From: Crocodylus rhombifer
Taxonomy: Eukaryota; Chordata; Crocodylia; Crocodylidae
Direction: 5' to 3'
NCBI GenBank assembly: GCA_038503035.1
Contig: JAVSML010000028.1
Coordinates: 736,412 to 800,411 of the forward strand
DNA length: 64,000 nt
Shown here: piece after piece, positions 22,885 to 34,100 of the stretch
How the letters are laid out: each line of letters begins with the position of its first letter
Position numbering within the stretch: the first letter of the stretch is position 1
Made by a program: the position numbers and the translations under genes
Notes under the pieces: model-generated
The model's input: the letters and a program-made list of their open reading frames with translations, nothing else
Told to the model about the DNA's origin: nothing
Database searches by the model: none

Positions 22885-23545
22885 GTGCTGTGGGCTGGGT
22901 GGCAGGGCAGCATTGTGGTTGGCTTGCAGAGGAAGTGGAGGAAGCAGGGTTTGGAGTCATGGAAGCAGGCGGTGTCAGAAGCCTGGCTTGTCCTGATCCA
23001 GGAATGGGGTGGGGAAGGCAGGCTGTCTGTGGCCAGCACCCACTGGCCCACTAGTTCCAGGGGACTGCATGGGGATGTGGGGCTTAGCCAGTGGCCACCT
23101 AGGCCCAGGTTTGCCCAGCCCAACTTACAATGGTCTCTGGGGATCCATGCATGACTTACCCACAAGCTGAAGCCAGGCAGGGCACAGACCCTGGTGCAGA
23201 GCATCTTATCTCTGAAGTGTTGCAAACTCTCACAAAAGACTTCTGACTCTTGCCTCTGCAGGGCCAACATCTGGCTATGGGGTTGAGCCCACTGGCCCCA
23301 GTTGGGATGCCTCTTCAGGGTCACCGCCACTCAGTGTTGAAGCCCTTCACATGCTCTGGCTTCACCAGCAGCATATGCAAAACAAGATGCTCCTGCTTCA
23401 GCAGCTGATGGTGGTGGCTGAAGAGCGGGAGGAGCAGTCTAAGGCCTGGTGCCAGGAGGATGTCACCCAGGAGGAGGCATTTTGGGCTGAGCTCCTGGCC
23501 CTGGAGCGGGAGTGGCTCCTGTGTGAGGAGATTGCCATCTAGCAC
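22885..23545 (+). pseudogene. Harbinger accessory SANT/Myb-like DNA-binding protein, decayed
   Basis: PIF/Harbinger elements usually carry a second gene encoding a SANT/Myb-type protein that helps the transposase enter the nucleus and bind the ends. Here EAWLVLIQEWGGEGRLSVAS (about 22970-23035) resembles the start of such a domain (tryptophan, LIxxWG). A charged, helical segment (LLLQQLMVVAEEREEQSK, EALWAEL-like FWAELLALEREWLLCEE) at 23351-23542 resembles the C-terminal coiled region. The middle is broken or spliced, and I could not join the two confidently. A + strand polyadenylation signal follows at 24128. Confidence 0.55.
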
Positions 23546-24127
23546 AAGGCAGCACAGGCCACAGATGATGACTGGCAGACCCTGGACATCCTCCTGGGCC
23601 TGGCAATTGTGTTAGTGCTTCCCACTGCTCTGTCCCTCTCCATGGCCCTGCAGGACATCTGGAAGCTGTCTACCACACACTCTTTCCTGGGCCTGAGAGG
23701 AAGTTCTGAGATGCCTCCAGCCCACAGGAGGTCCTGGCCCTGCATCCAGCCCAGGTCCCCCACCTGCCACCTGGGCCTAGCCCTGCTGCTTGCCCTGATG
23801 CCATGTGTGTCACCACAAGGGAATGCTGGCCCTGCACTCAGGCAGCCAGTGGGGGAGCTGCCCACCCTGGAGGAACTGTATCCACTATCACTCCAGGATG
23901 AGCCCAGGAATGGCCTGAAGCTGGGATACTAGCTGTCTGTCCCTGGGCTCTGCCCCTTAGGTGACCCCAACTCTGGGACACTAAAAAACTGAGATTCTTG
24001 TATATAGTTTCCACATTGGAAAGAGGTTTTTTGTATTGTTGGTGGGTGGGGAGTGTGATGGAGGAGCTCTGTGTGTTGGGGAGGGAGTGGGGCAGGGAGG
24101 AGAGGAGAGGGTGGGTGTTGTGAGGGG

Positions 24128-24144
24128 AATAAAGCTTTTTTATT
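24128..24144. terminator. overlapping poly(A) signals for two convergent transposon genes
   Basis: AATAAA at 24128-24133 serves the + strand. TTTATT at 24139-24144 is AATAAA on the - strand. They sit between the accessory gene (from the left) and the transposase gene (from the right), five bases apart. Confidence 0.65.
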
Positions 24145-24389
24145 TCAAATAAGTGCCTGGCCTAAGAATGGTCCCAGGGTGGGCAAGGGGTAGGGGCTGT
24201 GTGGGTGGTGGGGCAGGTGGGCTAGATGGGGGAGTGCTCCAAGATGTGATCCACCAGAGCCTCCTGTACCTGGTGCCCTGCCCCTCCCCCCCTTGTGGGT
24301 GTGTAGCTTACCTGGGACCTCGCCAAGGGAGATCTACTACTGGTGCTGCCACTGCAGGTCATGCTTCTGCCAACAGGCATCCTCCTCCT

Positions 24390-25260
24390 GGTATGCCTCC
24401 TTTACCCAGGCCTCCTAAAACAATTCCCCCCAAGACCCACAAATATTGTAAAGCACATGCTGCTATGATGACTCTAGGGAGGTTGTTTGTGGGCACTTCA
24501 AGGCAGGCCATAAGGGACTGCCAGTGCCTTTGAGGTGGCCAAAGGCACACGCAACCAAGGCATGGATCAGGCCAAGGCACTGATTAAAATGGGCCTGGTG
24601 GGGGTCCAGGCACCCATTGTAGGGCCTCATGAGCCATGGGAGAAGTGGATATGCTGGGTCCCAATAAACAGGGGTGGGATGACAACAGTGCCCAGCTGCA
24701 GGTCCTCCACTCCTAGTACAAAGCACCTGCTCTCCATAAACACCCCCAGTCTAGAATTCCTGAATATGTGTGCATTGTGCATGCTGCCTGCCCAGCCAGT
24801 GCTGAAATGGGTGAAATCCCTTGTGATCAATGACCGCCTGCAAGATCACCAAGTGGAACCCCCTGCAGTAGGGCTTGTCTGTATGGGGTGGGCAGGTGAC
24901 TGGGATGTACATTGCATCCAGGGCTCTGATACACTGGGGTAACTCCTGTGACCTCCACCTGGGGGTTGTGGATGTGGAGGATGGTCCACCAGCACATCCT
25001 GGAGGGCACCATACACCTCCAGGACAGCTTCTCCAGCAGTGACCTTGCCCACCCTGAACAAGTGTCCCAGTACCACAGGTTAGCAGTTGGGGCTAGCTGG
25101 ACTAGCAACAGGGCCAGGCAGGTATCTGCAGGGAGGGCCAGGTGCATGACAGTGTCCTGGCACTCCATGTGGGGCCAGAGCTGGTGAAGCAGATCAGTGA
25201 AGGTGGCTTGGGTCATCATGAAGGCCCTACTGCTTGTCATTCCAGTCACGTTGCACCAGG
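24390..25260 (-). pseudogene. PIF/Harbinger transposase (DDE superfamily 4), inactivated
   Basis: Reverse-strand pieces in different frames follow the family order: MTQATFTDLLHQLWPHMECQ, LFRVGKVTAGEAVLEVYGAL, then ALDAMYIPVTCPPH with the first catalytic Asp (codon within 24913-24924). Next come FHLVILQAVIDHKG with the second Asp, STGWAGSMHNAHIFRNS, DPAYPLLPWLMRPYNGCLDP and VACAFGHLKG. The third catalytic residue, normally Glu in a VECAFGRLK-like motif, is Ala here (codon 24550-24552). Frameshifts lie between the pieces. It is therefore dead, though the two Asp motifs are still readable. Confidence 0.85.
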
Positions 25261-26260
25261 CACTGTCATCCGTCCTGCCTGGTGCAGTCAGCCCAAAAAC
25301 CAGTGGGGCTAGAGGGCCAGGAGGGTAATGGAGGCCCCAGTGGTGGCCTCCTGGAGCCCCTCATTATTGTGGCTGGCAGCAGCAGGTACACAGTGGCAGG
25401 GGCCCTGGGAGGGTGTAGAGCAGTCAGCCAGGCAGCGGCTGTGTATGGGGGAGCCAGGCAAAGCAAAATGGCTGTGAACCAGGTGATGGTTACTGTGATG
25501 AGCCAGCAGGATGACTGAGGTGGCCATGAGGATCAAGTAATCCTGTTCCTGGCTGCCAAGGGCTGGGGCAGCCATAGCTAAGGGCCGCAGATGGGGCAGG
25601 AGCAGAGCTCCCACATGCCACCAGTGTCTGTGCCACAATGCTCATCTGTGCACTGGAACTGGCTACCCAGACAGCACAGAGTGGGGGAGGGAGGTGTTTT
25701 AAAGATGGCTTCCAAGTGCTGGCAGCTGGGCCCAGAGGCTGGAGCTTCCCCTGGTGGCCACAAGGCAGGGCTGGAGAGACCTGGCACTAAATTTAGTGCC
25801 AGAGCTCTGCATGTGTAGACACCTCCCAAAATTGCTTACTGCACATTATCTTAATGCACAGTAAATCTAGTCACGACTAATTGCACATGTAAATGTGCCC
25901 ATAACATCCTGATCTGCCACACATAGAGTGGGGGAGGGGGGGCTGTGGCAGTCAGCATCTTAATGCTGCAAAGGTTGTTAAAATAGACTTGAGAGATCCC
26001 AGGAAGAGATCCACATCCTTGCTACAGAGGAAGACAAAAGCCCCACAGTCCCTATCAGTCTGCCCATGGGGTAAAATTACTTCCTGACCCCAAACATAGC
26101 ATTCGGTCTGAAGCTGAGTGGGATGGTGCTTGGGGGCAAGACTCTCTAGCCCGGAACCTCTGGGTTTAAGTCCCAGAAGGAACATTGGTACACCCTGGTC
26201 AAAATCCCCAGTCTTTGCTGCAGCCAACACCAAATGCCTCTGAGGAAAATGTAGCAACAG

Positions 26261-26504
26261 GAGGGGGGAAAAAAGCTTCACAGACCCATGTGGCTACCAG
26301 GAAAGCTCAGAAGCATAGGTGACTAGTAGGAGATGCATGGGGGTGCACGTGCCCCCACTGATGGGACCTGTGCCCTCCCTGATGGCTGACACCAATGTTG
26401 TCAGCAGGGCTGGTGCCCCACCTGACAGGGCCGCCACTGTCAGCGGCTTCTGCGGCTGCCCCCCAGATTCAGGAAGCACCAGTCACTCATGCCCTGAAGC
26501 ATGG
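26261..26504. repeat. GC-rich repeat resembling the insert at 38936-39219
   Basis: Contains GATGCATGGGGGTGCACGTG, CCCCCACTGATG and CTGTCAGCGGCTTCTGCGGC. A similar order (GTGTACGCAGGTGCACATGC, ACCCCCTATGAAAAGG, GCCAGCAGCGCCTGCGGGCA) occurs at 38945-39020. No coding region is seen. Confidence 0.45.
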
Positions 26505-27960
26505 TAAATACTAAGTGGAACACAGGCATCACTACATCTAGATCATCTCTGATCATTGCCTGCCCAACCTCTTCTCAAACACCTCCACAATTTCCCTATA
26601 TAGCCTATTCAATTTCTTCTAACAATCAAAAAGTTTTTCCTGTTATCACATCTAAACCTACTTTGCTGCAAGTTCAAGCCATTGGCCTGCCTTACTTTCA
26701 ACAGCAAAAAAGAAAAGGTGTTTTCATTCTTCTTTATGCAGATATTTAGATTGTTATCATGTCCCATTAAGCACCTTTTCCACAAGCTGAACATGATTAG
26801 CTCCTTCAGCCTTTCCTCATATGACTTTCTTTCCAAACCCATTATCATTTTTTTTGCCCACCTCTGGGCCCTCTCTAACTTCTCCATGTCCTTTAAAATG
26901 TAGAGCTCCAAACTGCATAAAGCATTCTAGAAGAGAACCAGCACGGAGTAGAAAGGCTCCATCACCTCCCGAGTCTTGCACCTGATGCTTCTACTGATGC
27001 ATCCCAAAACCATATCCAGCTTCTGTACAGCTGCATCACACTGCAGACTCATATTCAGTCTATGATCTACCAAGACTCCCAGATCATTCTCTGTAGTATT
27101 GCCAGCCAGCCAAGTGTCACCCATTTTCTATTTGTATTTTTGATTATTCCTCCTGAGGTGTAGCACTCCGCATTTGTCAGCAGTGAACTTCATCCTGTTA
27201 GTTCTAGCCCAGCTTTTCTATCTGTCAAGATCCTTCTAAACTGTGCTGTCTCCAATGTGTTTGCATTCCTACCAAGTTTTGTGTCATCTGCAACCTTGCA
27301 CATGAAGTTTTTTATGCCAGCATCCAAGTCATTAATAAACACGTTGAACACCACTGGGCCCAGGACAGAACCCTATATGACACCACTCAAAACCTCTTGC
27401 CATTCTCAGATGGATCCATTTATAATTACACTTTGCTTGTAGCTATTGAGCCAGGTGTCCGTCCACCTAATAGTAGTTGTGTCTACTCCACATTTCTCCA
27501 ATTTGGTTATGAGATGGTCATGTAGGACCTTGTTAAAAGTCTTGCTGATGTCCAGATAAACTATATCTATGGCATTCCCTTCATCCTTCCAAGCAGTTGT
27601 TTTGTTAAAGGAGACCAAGTCTGTTTGACAAGATTTTTCTTAGTACATCTGCACAGTATGCTTGTGGTCAGCCTTTCCCCCTCCAGATGCTTGCAAATGG
27701 ACTTCCTTAGAATATGTTTCAGTAACTTTCTAGGGATTGAGGTGCGGCTAACCAGGCTAAAGTACCCCAGATAGTCCTTTTTGCCTTTTTTAAAATGGGG
27801 CATTATGTTTGCCCTTTTCCAGTCCTTTGTACCTCCCCCACCTCCCCCAACTTTATAAAGATTATTGCTAAGAGCACTGAGATTTCCTTTGCCTGTTCCT
27901 TTAGTATTGGCATTAGTTCATTTTAAAGTCTCTTCAGCAGCTGATTAGGAACTAGACAAT
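26505..27960 (-). mobile_element. CR1 LINE, reverse transcriptase and 3' end, decayed
   Basis: Reverse-strand reading gives HFKKGKKDYLGYFSLVSRTS (near 27800), IDIVYLDISKTFNKVLHDHL (near 27560), then SLQCDAAVQKLDMVLGCISR and MEKLERAQRWAKKMIMGLER, followed by NGLNLQQSRFRCDNRKNFLI. Several frameshifts and stops are present. It is 5'-truncated just before the reverse transcriptase and ends at a CR1-type 3' region near 26505. Confidence 0.88.
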
Positions 27961-30552
27961 TGCTGCTATACTATAAATGGTCTGGTTCTAGATTATTCCA
28001 TGATTTTTCAATACAAATTCAGGAGTAAAGCCTAGCATAACTAGTTCAGAATAGCATTATAACAATAGATATTCCATATTAACACATAATCCACACAGAG
28101 TGCCTTTGTGCAGATTAAGTTAATCAACTGAAACACTATGCAGAATGAGTCTCCACATGGAGAGACAGCGCAGAAAGGATACTGAACTTTAAACTCACAT
28201 CATCATTATTTTTAAATAATTTCCTTGTGGCTTCCCTATGTACACAAGCCCCTTAGTGGCTGTTTCATGCCAAAAGCAGGAAGATTTAGTCAATAAAAAT
28301 GAGTTTATTCTATCTAATATGACAGCAGATGTTGTCATAATCCACATTCGTGTTTAATCCTTTTTCTGTCTTAGTTCTCTCTCACCTTGAATGACATCTT
28401 GTGGCAATGTTTTAAAGTGTAATTATGCATTGGTTTAAAATGCCCTCTTCTCGGTTTTTAAATTGACTGCTTTTCTATTTGCACATATCTGTTCTTGTTA
28501 GGAAAGGGGATAAAGTGGAGTATCCAATTACCTTCTCTATGCCTTTTTATTGCATTGTAGGTCCCCTTTTACTTGCTTCATCAATAAGATCTCTATTATG
28601 CCTGACACAGCTGATGCTGAGGAAACTTTATTTGGCATTGTCAAGTGTCCTTTTTCATGATACCATACCTAAAGTGGAAGCAGCTCATAGTGTTTTCAGG
28701 CTCCTGTGCATGTAACCAGGTAGCATCCTGTTAAAATGAGAAACAGCATACCAACAATAGGAGAGTTATTATAAAGTGAATCAGAAATTATGCCAGTGAT
28801 AGGGAATGGCTTCAAATCACAGAACAGAAGGCTCCTAAAACTGATCTAAATTGAATATGGCTCAGGTTTAAGTACAGTAGAGGATGCAGACTGTCCAGCC
28901 ACATATTCACTATAGGGAAATCCATGCATAGGGGATTTGATTGTATTGGCACGACACTGGTTTAAACCTGCTTAGTTGAATACACTGGTATAAGATCAAA
29001 CCCAGTATAATGAAAGGGATCTGTAATGTTTAAATAGTACTAATCTAAATAGACTTCTCTTCTCCATATTTTTATAGTTGTTGACAGGTTAAAGGCTTTC
29101 TGCCATCAAGGCATCTTTTATTTACACAAGCAGCAAGTAATAAAGGAATAGCATCCTGCCTTGGGGAGAGATTGTCCAATAGTCTGCTTCTCTTTCTTGC
29201 TGCTACTCACTTTCCATAGCCTTTTTAAAAAAATCTATAGGGCTTACTCCAGTACTGACCCTGTCTACTCATATTGATTGTTGGCAATTGAAGGCTAATT
29301 AGAAAGGAAGCTGGTATGGAAATTCTTAAGTCATACATTTAAATAGGCAATACTGTTGAAAATACTTATGCCTGATGTTTATTAGCATAGATAGACTAAA
29401 CAAATTAAAAATACAATTCATTCAAATTAATTCTGAAATTCAAATGAAGATATAATATATGCAACAAGAAAGGGTGGTCCCCCCCCCCCCACCTTGTTAA
29501 CTCATTTTTCTTCTCCATCCACATTTTTGGTTGGTTTTTTATTTTATTTTTATTTTTCTTCCCTCTGACTTTATGTATAATATTAGAGATAAAGCAAAAA
29601 ATAGAAAGGCTGTTTTTTCAGTTAAAAAACCACACATTATCTAGTAAGAGTTCCATAGGACAGTGGGATGACACAGACAAGAGTCAGTGGGACATGGAGG
29701 CTTGCATTTCTAGGCCAGCATTCAAAACCAGCCCAAGTGTGACATTACTGAAAGCTTATTTTCTGATGAGTAAGTCAGTGACTTGGTTAAAATGATAGTG
29801 ATGTGGATCTACTTTTAGGTAGCAAGTGTCCATAATACAGCCTATCACCACTGCACTAGTTGGCACTAATTATCAGCCTTGTTGGCCAAAGACTGAAAAG
29901 TTAGTAAGTGGTAAGTGATCAAGACACACTTGTGAAGCATTATGGGAAGACTGCACTGCCATTAACTAGGCCTTTTTATACAGAAGAATGAGGAACTTCA
30001 TTATCTGTAAGTAATGCATTTGTTACATGTCATTTTTAAAGTAATGGGTACCACAACCTAATAGAAGTCATTTTTATCCTTATTAGCATAGATGCCTAAC
30101 CTCCACATGCAGAAAAGATGAGTCACAAAAAGTAATGCACACATGTTTAAGAAGAACCAAATGATAGGGTGCTAGTAGCCAAATATATTTAACAGGATTT
30201 TAGTACAGAATATAGTACTGTGCTACAGAGGAAAAATATCCAGATCTATGTATTCTTGTGCAGAGAGCTGACAAGTCCTCTATACCATACTACTTCTTTG
30301 ACTTGACATGTAGGTTAGCAGATTGTACAAAAATAGGTGAGCAGTTGTTAATATATGTATTTAAAATAGTTACCGTGTAATAGCTAGTTCCTTAGATCCC
30401 TCTTCTGCAACTCAAGGTTTAAACCTGCACTAACAGAAGGTAGGATGTAAAACTGATACAATTAAATTGGTACCAAAGGTTGTGTGGACAAATTAAAATC
30501 AATATAATATTATACTGATTTAGTTTAAACTGTTTAGGAACATGTTTAAACT
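27961..30552. other. intron 2 sequence, AT-rich, no gene seen
   Basis: Contains a C run of 12 at about 29479-29490 followed by T-rich sequence. No coding region or clear repeat ends are recognised. Confidence 0.5.
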
Positions 30553-30720
30553 AAGATGGGGTTTTCAACGTTTTTTAAGGAGTGTACCCCTTCTCAGTAC
30601 ACTTCTGGTGACGCAGGGTGGTGGGTGGCAGTGTTCCATCCTTGCCCGCCTGCACGTACTCCCTAGCCTCTTTCCAAGTACCTCCAGGGGTACGTGTACC
30701 CATGATTGACAGCCCATGAA
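30553..30720. repeat. possible short hAT-like element
   Basis: GGGGTTTTCAACGTTTTTTA, with GGAGTGTACCCCTTCTCAGT and later CAGGGGTACGTGTACCC, resembles 'wrongly-sided' hAT fragments such as the element at 8360. The right terminus is not clear. Confidence 0.35.
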
Positions 30721-31915
30721 CTAAGACATCAAAATTATACTTACTCTGAAATGAGAACATTATTTCATGGTTTTGTTTTGAGTAAAAAGATTAAGTTAAC
30801 CAGGCACAGGTAGATAAACAAGCCCTCACTCTGTCATTTTGGGCCTCTGTAGCACTTCAGCATTGCATCAGATTTGTAAAAAAGAACTTCTTAGGTCCAT
30901 AGTGAATGCCTGGCGATCAATTTATTCTCTATAGAAAACTGCAGCCTGCATTGTTGCTTCTGATCCTGTTTTCTGTTATTGTTCCTTTATATGTAAAAAG
31001 GATTGCCTTCCTGTCCCCTGTTGTTAAAGGACATAGATCAGTTCAAGATGAAGTATCTTACAGATCTTCATTCATGGAGTTTTATATTTGCTTTCCTTAG
31101 TACAAGATAAGTCTCCTGGATTCAACTTATATATTGCTCTTAATGCATGTAAAGCATCCATAATTCATATGGCTGATGTATGAGTTACTCTGTTTTTTTT
31201 ATTAATTGGGCATGCAGTCTTTTTTCTAAAAAATGTATACATAAAACATTCCCATGGATTGGAAAAATGCTCCCAGATTTCATCTTCTGAACTGCTACTG
31301 CTGCTTTGCTGATTGCATGTGTGTTTGCAAATACATACAGTGATACACAGCCCTCTGCAGCTGAACTATACTAAACCTCAAGGGATTCTCCCTGATTCTG
31401 CCTTTCCATTTTTTCTGTTTCTTTTTTTTCCAAGTCTTGGTCCAGAGAAGTTTGTAGTTTTCTGAATTAATAGTAATTTGACCCAAATGCATACACAGGC
31501 CCCAATCCAGTGAAATCAGTGAAGCATGAAAAATCTCCTGGAGTCTAAACCAAATGCAATTATGGCACCTCCAAGACAATCAGAGCTATTTTTTAAAACT
31601 AATTTGAATTTTTAATTTTTTTTTTATTTAAAGTGGCCCTTTTCAATTTGTTCTAAACATTAGCACTGCTTTACATTTTAATTTTCATGAAACATGAATG
31701 GCTTAAAATATTTTCCAAATATTTTATCAGAATTGGAAAGATATTGCCAGGATGGTGCTGACTGAGGATTCTGTAAGTGTGCCAATTCTTTTGAATCTGT
31801 AGCAAGAAACCAGAGAGAAGAATGCTGAGAAATTTCCTTCTGTGAAAGCCACTGCAACAAATAGCAGCAAAGCAGGGAGGCCTCTAGTGATGTTGCCCCT
31901 TCCCTGCATGTTAAC
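30721..31915. other. intron 2 sequence without recognised features
   Basis: No coding region or repeat end supported. Confidence 0.45.
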
Positions 31916-32015
31916 CTGAGGAAGGGTACAGTGGTACCCAAAAGCTTTTCTACGTCCCTCCCAACTATATGGTTGGTCTAATAAAAAATATCACCCACAA
32001 AAATCTTTAACTGGT
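31916..32015 (+). mobile_element. Penelope-like element 3' end fragment
   Basis: CTGAGGAAGGGTACAGTGGT, CCCAAAAGCTTTTCTACG and GGTTGGTCTAATAAAAAATA match, in the sense direction, the terminal region of the reverse-strand Penelope-like element at 55355-55560. Confidence 0.6.
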
Positions 32016-32805
32016 TTAGATGGCGATGCCTCCAAGTGGGATCAGGAAAGCATCTCCATTCTGACATGAGAAGTGTGTGGAACAAGACAGATGGGGCATG
32101 TCTGTGCTACTCCTGGGAGCATTGCTGCAAACAATACCCTTCCCACCCTCCCCAGCCCACTCCCACAAGCTAGTGAATGAGGCAACAGTCTAAGAGAAGC
32201 ATTGAGGCTAGGGACAGACATTCAAAAAGCCTGAGTCTGAATTGATTCAATTTTTCCAGGTTAGTTTAACCTGGCTAGGCTGAACCAGTCTGTAACCTCA
32301 CAGACTGAAAAAAAGCAGGCACATGCCTGCAGCGGCTCAGGCTAGAAGCTGGGGGGCGCTAAAGCACCCCTCCCTTCCCTTCCACGTGCTGAGCTGAGGG
32401 GGGCATGGCCAGGCCCCAGCAGGATGCTCTGATTAGGGAGATCTTCCTGCATAGTACCAAGCTTTTCCTATCTTGCTGCTCAAGGTGGAGGGAATGTTTC
32501 CAGATCCTAGCCCTTGACTATCACTCTGAGGCAAAAGGGGGGTGTACAGTGCATGTATCTTCTGATGATACGGAGCTTTTCAATCTCCCTCTCCCTGCTT
32601 CCTTATACTGTCTGCAGCAAACTGACGGGCAAGCAAGCCAGCGGGGGGTTGATAACAGTGTTTATCACCCCATCAGAAAAACAATAGCCTCATTATTGCA
32701 AGCTCTTCTTAAATAACTTTTTCCAGGGACTTTACCAGCTGACCTGTTGATTAGCTCCTAAAAGCCCTGAGCAGACACTGTTCTGTCTGCCTGTCCCAGT
32801 GAAAT

Positions 32806-32807
<2 letters not shown>

Positions 32808-32845
<38 letters not shown>
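32808..32845. repeat. (AC)19 microsatellite
   Basis: Uninterrupted AC dinucleotide run inside family A copy 2. Confidence 0.97.
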
Positions 32846-32848
<3 letters not shown>

Positions 32849-33245
32849 TAGCATTAGCTAGCATACTGCATGCCTAGGGTTTGTGGGGCTGGGGTCCATG
32901 CTGTGGGAAATGGGAGGGAGGGAGGGAGGGGGATCTCTGCTTGAGCAGCAAGAAGTGAGGCAGAGGGTGGAGCAGGAGGAAGCCAGACAGACCCTGCTGT
33001 GTCTGCAGTCTGTGCCAGAGCTTCTTTGGCCAGGGAGCCGGGGGGTGGGGACCAGCTCTGCTGTGGAACAGAGAGCCCGCCCAGCCCAGCCCAGCCCAGA
33101 GAGCATGCTGGGATGCTGAGGGAGTCTGGTTTAACTTAAACCATCAAGGGGTCTGAGACAAACATTGCATAAAGCAGTTTGACCCAAATCAGTTAAGTCT
33201 GATACTAGATTCAACCAGGTTTCTCAAACCAGTTTCAGCCATTTT

Positions 33246-33612
33246 CATAGATTTCATAGACATTAGGGCTGGAAAGGACCCCAGAAGATCGAGTCCAGCC
33301 CCCTGCCCCAGGGGCAGGAAGTCAGCTGGGGTCAAAGGATTCCAGCAAGATAAACATCTCTTAAAGGAGTCCAGAGCAGGTGCTTGCAGTACCTCTGGCA
33401 GCAATCTGTTCCAGGCCTTGGGGGCTCGTACAGTAAAGTTCTTCCTTATGTCCAGCCTGAAACAGTCTTGGAGGAGTTTGACTTTGTCATTCCTTGAGGT
33501 GCTCTGGGGAACAGGTGTTCCCCCAGATCCTGATGTATGCCCCTTATATACTTATAAGCAGCCACCAGGTCCCCCTTGAGCCTGCGCTTTTCCAGGCTGA
33601 AGAGTCCCATAT
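33246..33612 (-). mobile_element. CR1 LINE 3' end, 5'-truncated, inside family A copy 2
   Basis: The + strand shows the reversed tail CATAGATTTCATAGACATTA, then GGGGCAGGAAGTCAGCTGGG and CTGAAGAGTCCCATA, the same subfamily as the copy at 3528-6127. It retains the 3' UTR and the C-terminal reverse transcriptase codons. It interrupts family A sequence cleanly. Confidence 0.92.
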
Positions 33613-33737
33613 TTCAAACTGGCTTATGTGCACTGAACATCTGTTCTGTTACAGGTTTAAGCCAGTTTCTGATCACTCAAACTGGTTTATGTGTAATGTC
33701 TGTCCCTAGCCTAAGAGCCTCTCCAGCATTGCTCTTA

Positions 33738-34100
33738 GGCTAGGGACAGACATTACACATAAACCAGTCTAAGTGATTGGAAGCAGGTCTAAACCTGTGA
33801 CAGAAGTTCAGTGCACCTAGATATGTTTAAAAATGACAGATCCCAGTCTAAGATAGACCTGAATGAATGTAGTATCAGGTTTAATTGGTTTAGGTTAGAC
33901 CAGTCTATTGAACTTCTGTACCAGATCCCCTCCTGACTCAAGTTAGGTCACAGTCCCCCAGCATCCCAGGGTGCTTTGCGGACACCCGCTAATCCCCTTA
34001 CCCCCTTCACAGGGCAGATGGGCTAGTCTTGGCCTGCACTTGTCTGCTCTGGCCAAAAGCCAGGCTGGCCCAACCCCCAGGCTGTCACAGAGCTGAGGCA
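33738..34100 (-). mobile_element. family A TIR element, copy 3, truncated
   Basis: Opens with GGCTAGGGACAGACATTACA and continues CATAAACCAGT, the mirror image of the right end of copy 2. It then runs TGTAGTATCAGGTTTAATTG and CCCCCAGCATCCCAGGGTGC as in copy 4. I cannot find its other terminus. The right boundary given is approximate. Confidence 0.7.

Larger units (their letters stand above)
20940..25900. mobile_element. PIF/Harbinger DNA transposon, 4.96 kb, with two decayed genes
   Basis: The left end GGGCATGTTTACATAAGACA and the right end (inverted) GGGCACATTTACATGTGC form terminal inverted repeats. ATA flanks both sides (20937-20939 and 25901-25903), a 3 bp target duplication as in PIF/Harbinger. 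Inside lie a reverse-strand transposase pseudogene and, convergent with it, a + strand gene with a SANT/Myb-like segment. That is the usual two-gene plan of the superfamily. Subterminal palindromes occur at both ends. Confidence 0.88.
19700..26260 (-). mobile_element. old CR1 LINE, split by two later transposons
   Basis: Three pieces read as one reverse-strand CR1. 19700-19796 has GGGCTGGAAGAGACCTCCAT, AGGTCATCTAGTACAATCTC. 20874-20939 has GATCCACTGTCTAACTTCCT. 25901-26260 has GAAGAGATCCACATCCTTGC, ACTTCCTGACCCCAAACATA and CATTGGTACACCCTGGTC. The first break is an 8 bp-duplicated hAT and the second a 3 bp-duplicated Harbinger element, so the order of events can be read: CR1 first, then the two DNA transposons. 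Confidence 0.75.
32206..33711 (+). mobile_element. family A TIR element, copy 2, interrupted by a CR1
   Basis: The left end GGCTAGGGACAGACATTC and the right end (inverted) GGCTAGGGACAGACATTACA are well preserved. The interior has AAACTGGTTTATGTG-type repeats of a TGGTTTA word, the phrase ACATGCCTGCAGCGGCTCAG shared with copies 1 and 4, an (AC)n run and GC-rich non-coding sequence. A CR1 at 33246-33612 splits it, and the host sequence resumes as TCAAACTGGCTTATGTGCAC. TAA follows the right end. Confidence 0.82.

Noticed and set aside
19796..25829. Many long open frames on both strands in the 20-26 kb region taken as host genes
   Set aside because: They lie in GC-rich interiors of a hAT and a Harbinger element, overlap in several frames, and only the transposase and SANT-like pieces resemble proteins.
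26150..26190. A tRNA-like stretch with GGGTTTAAGTCCC
   Set aside because: No cloverleaf can be completed and the sequence belongs to the old CR1.
32808..32845. AC repeat as a CRISPR or other array
   Set aside because: It is a plain dinucleotide microsatellite with no spacers.
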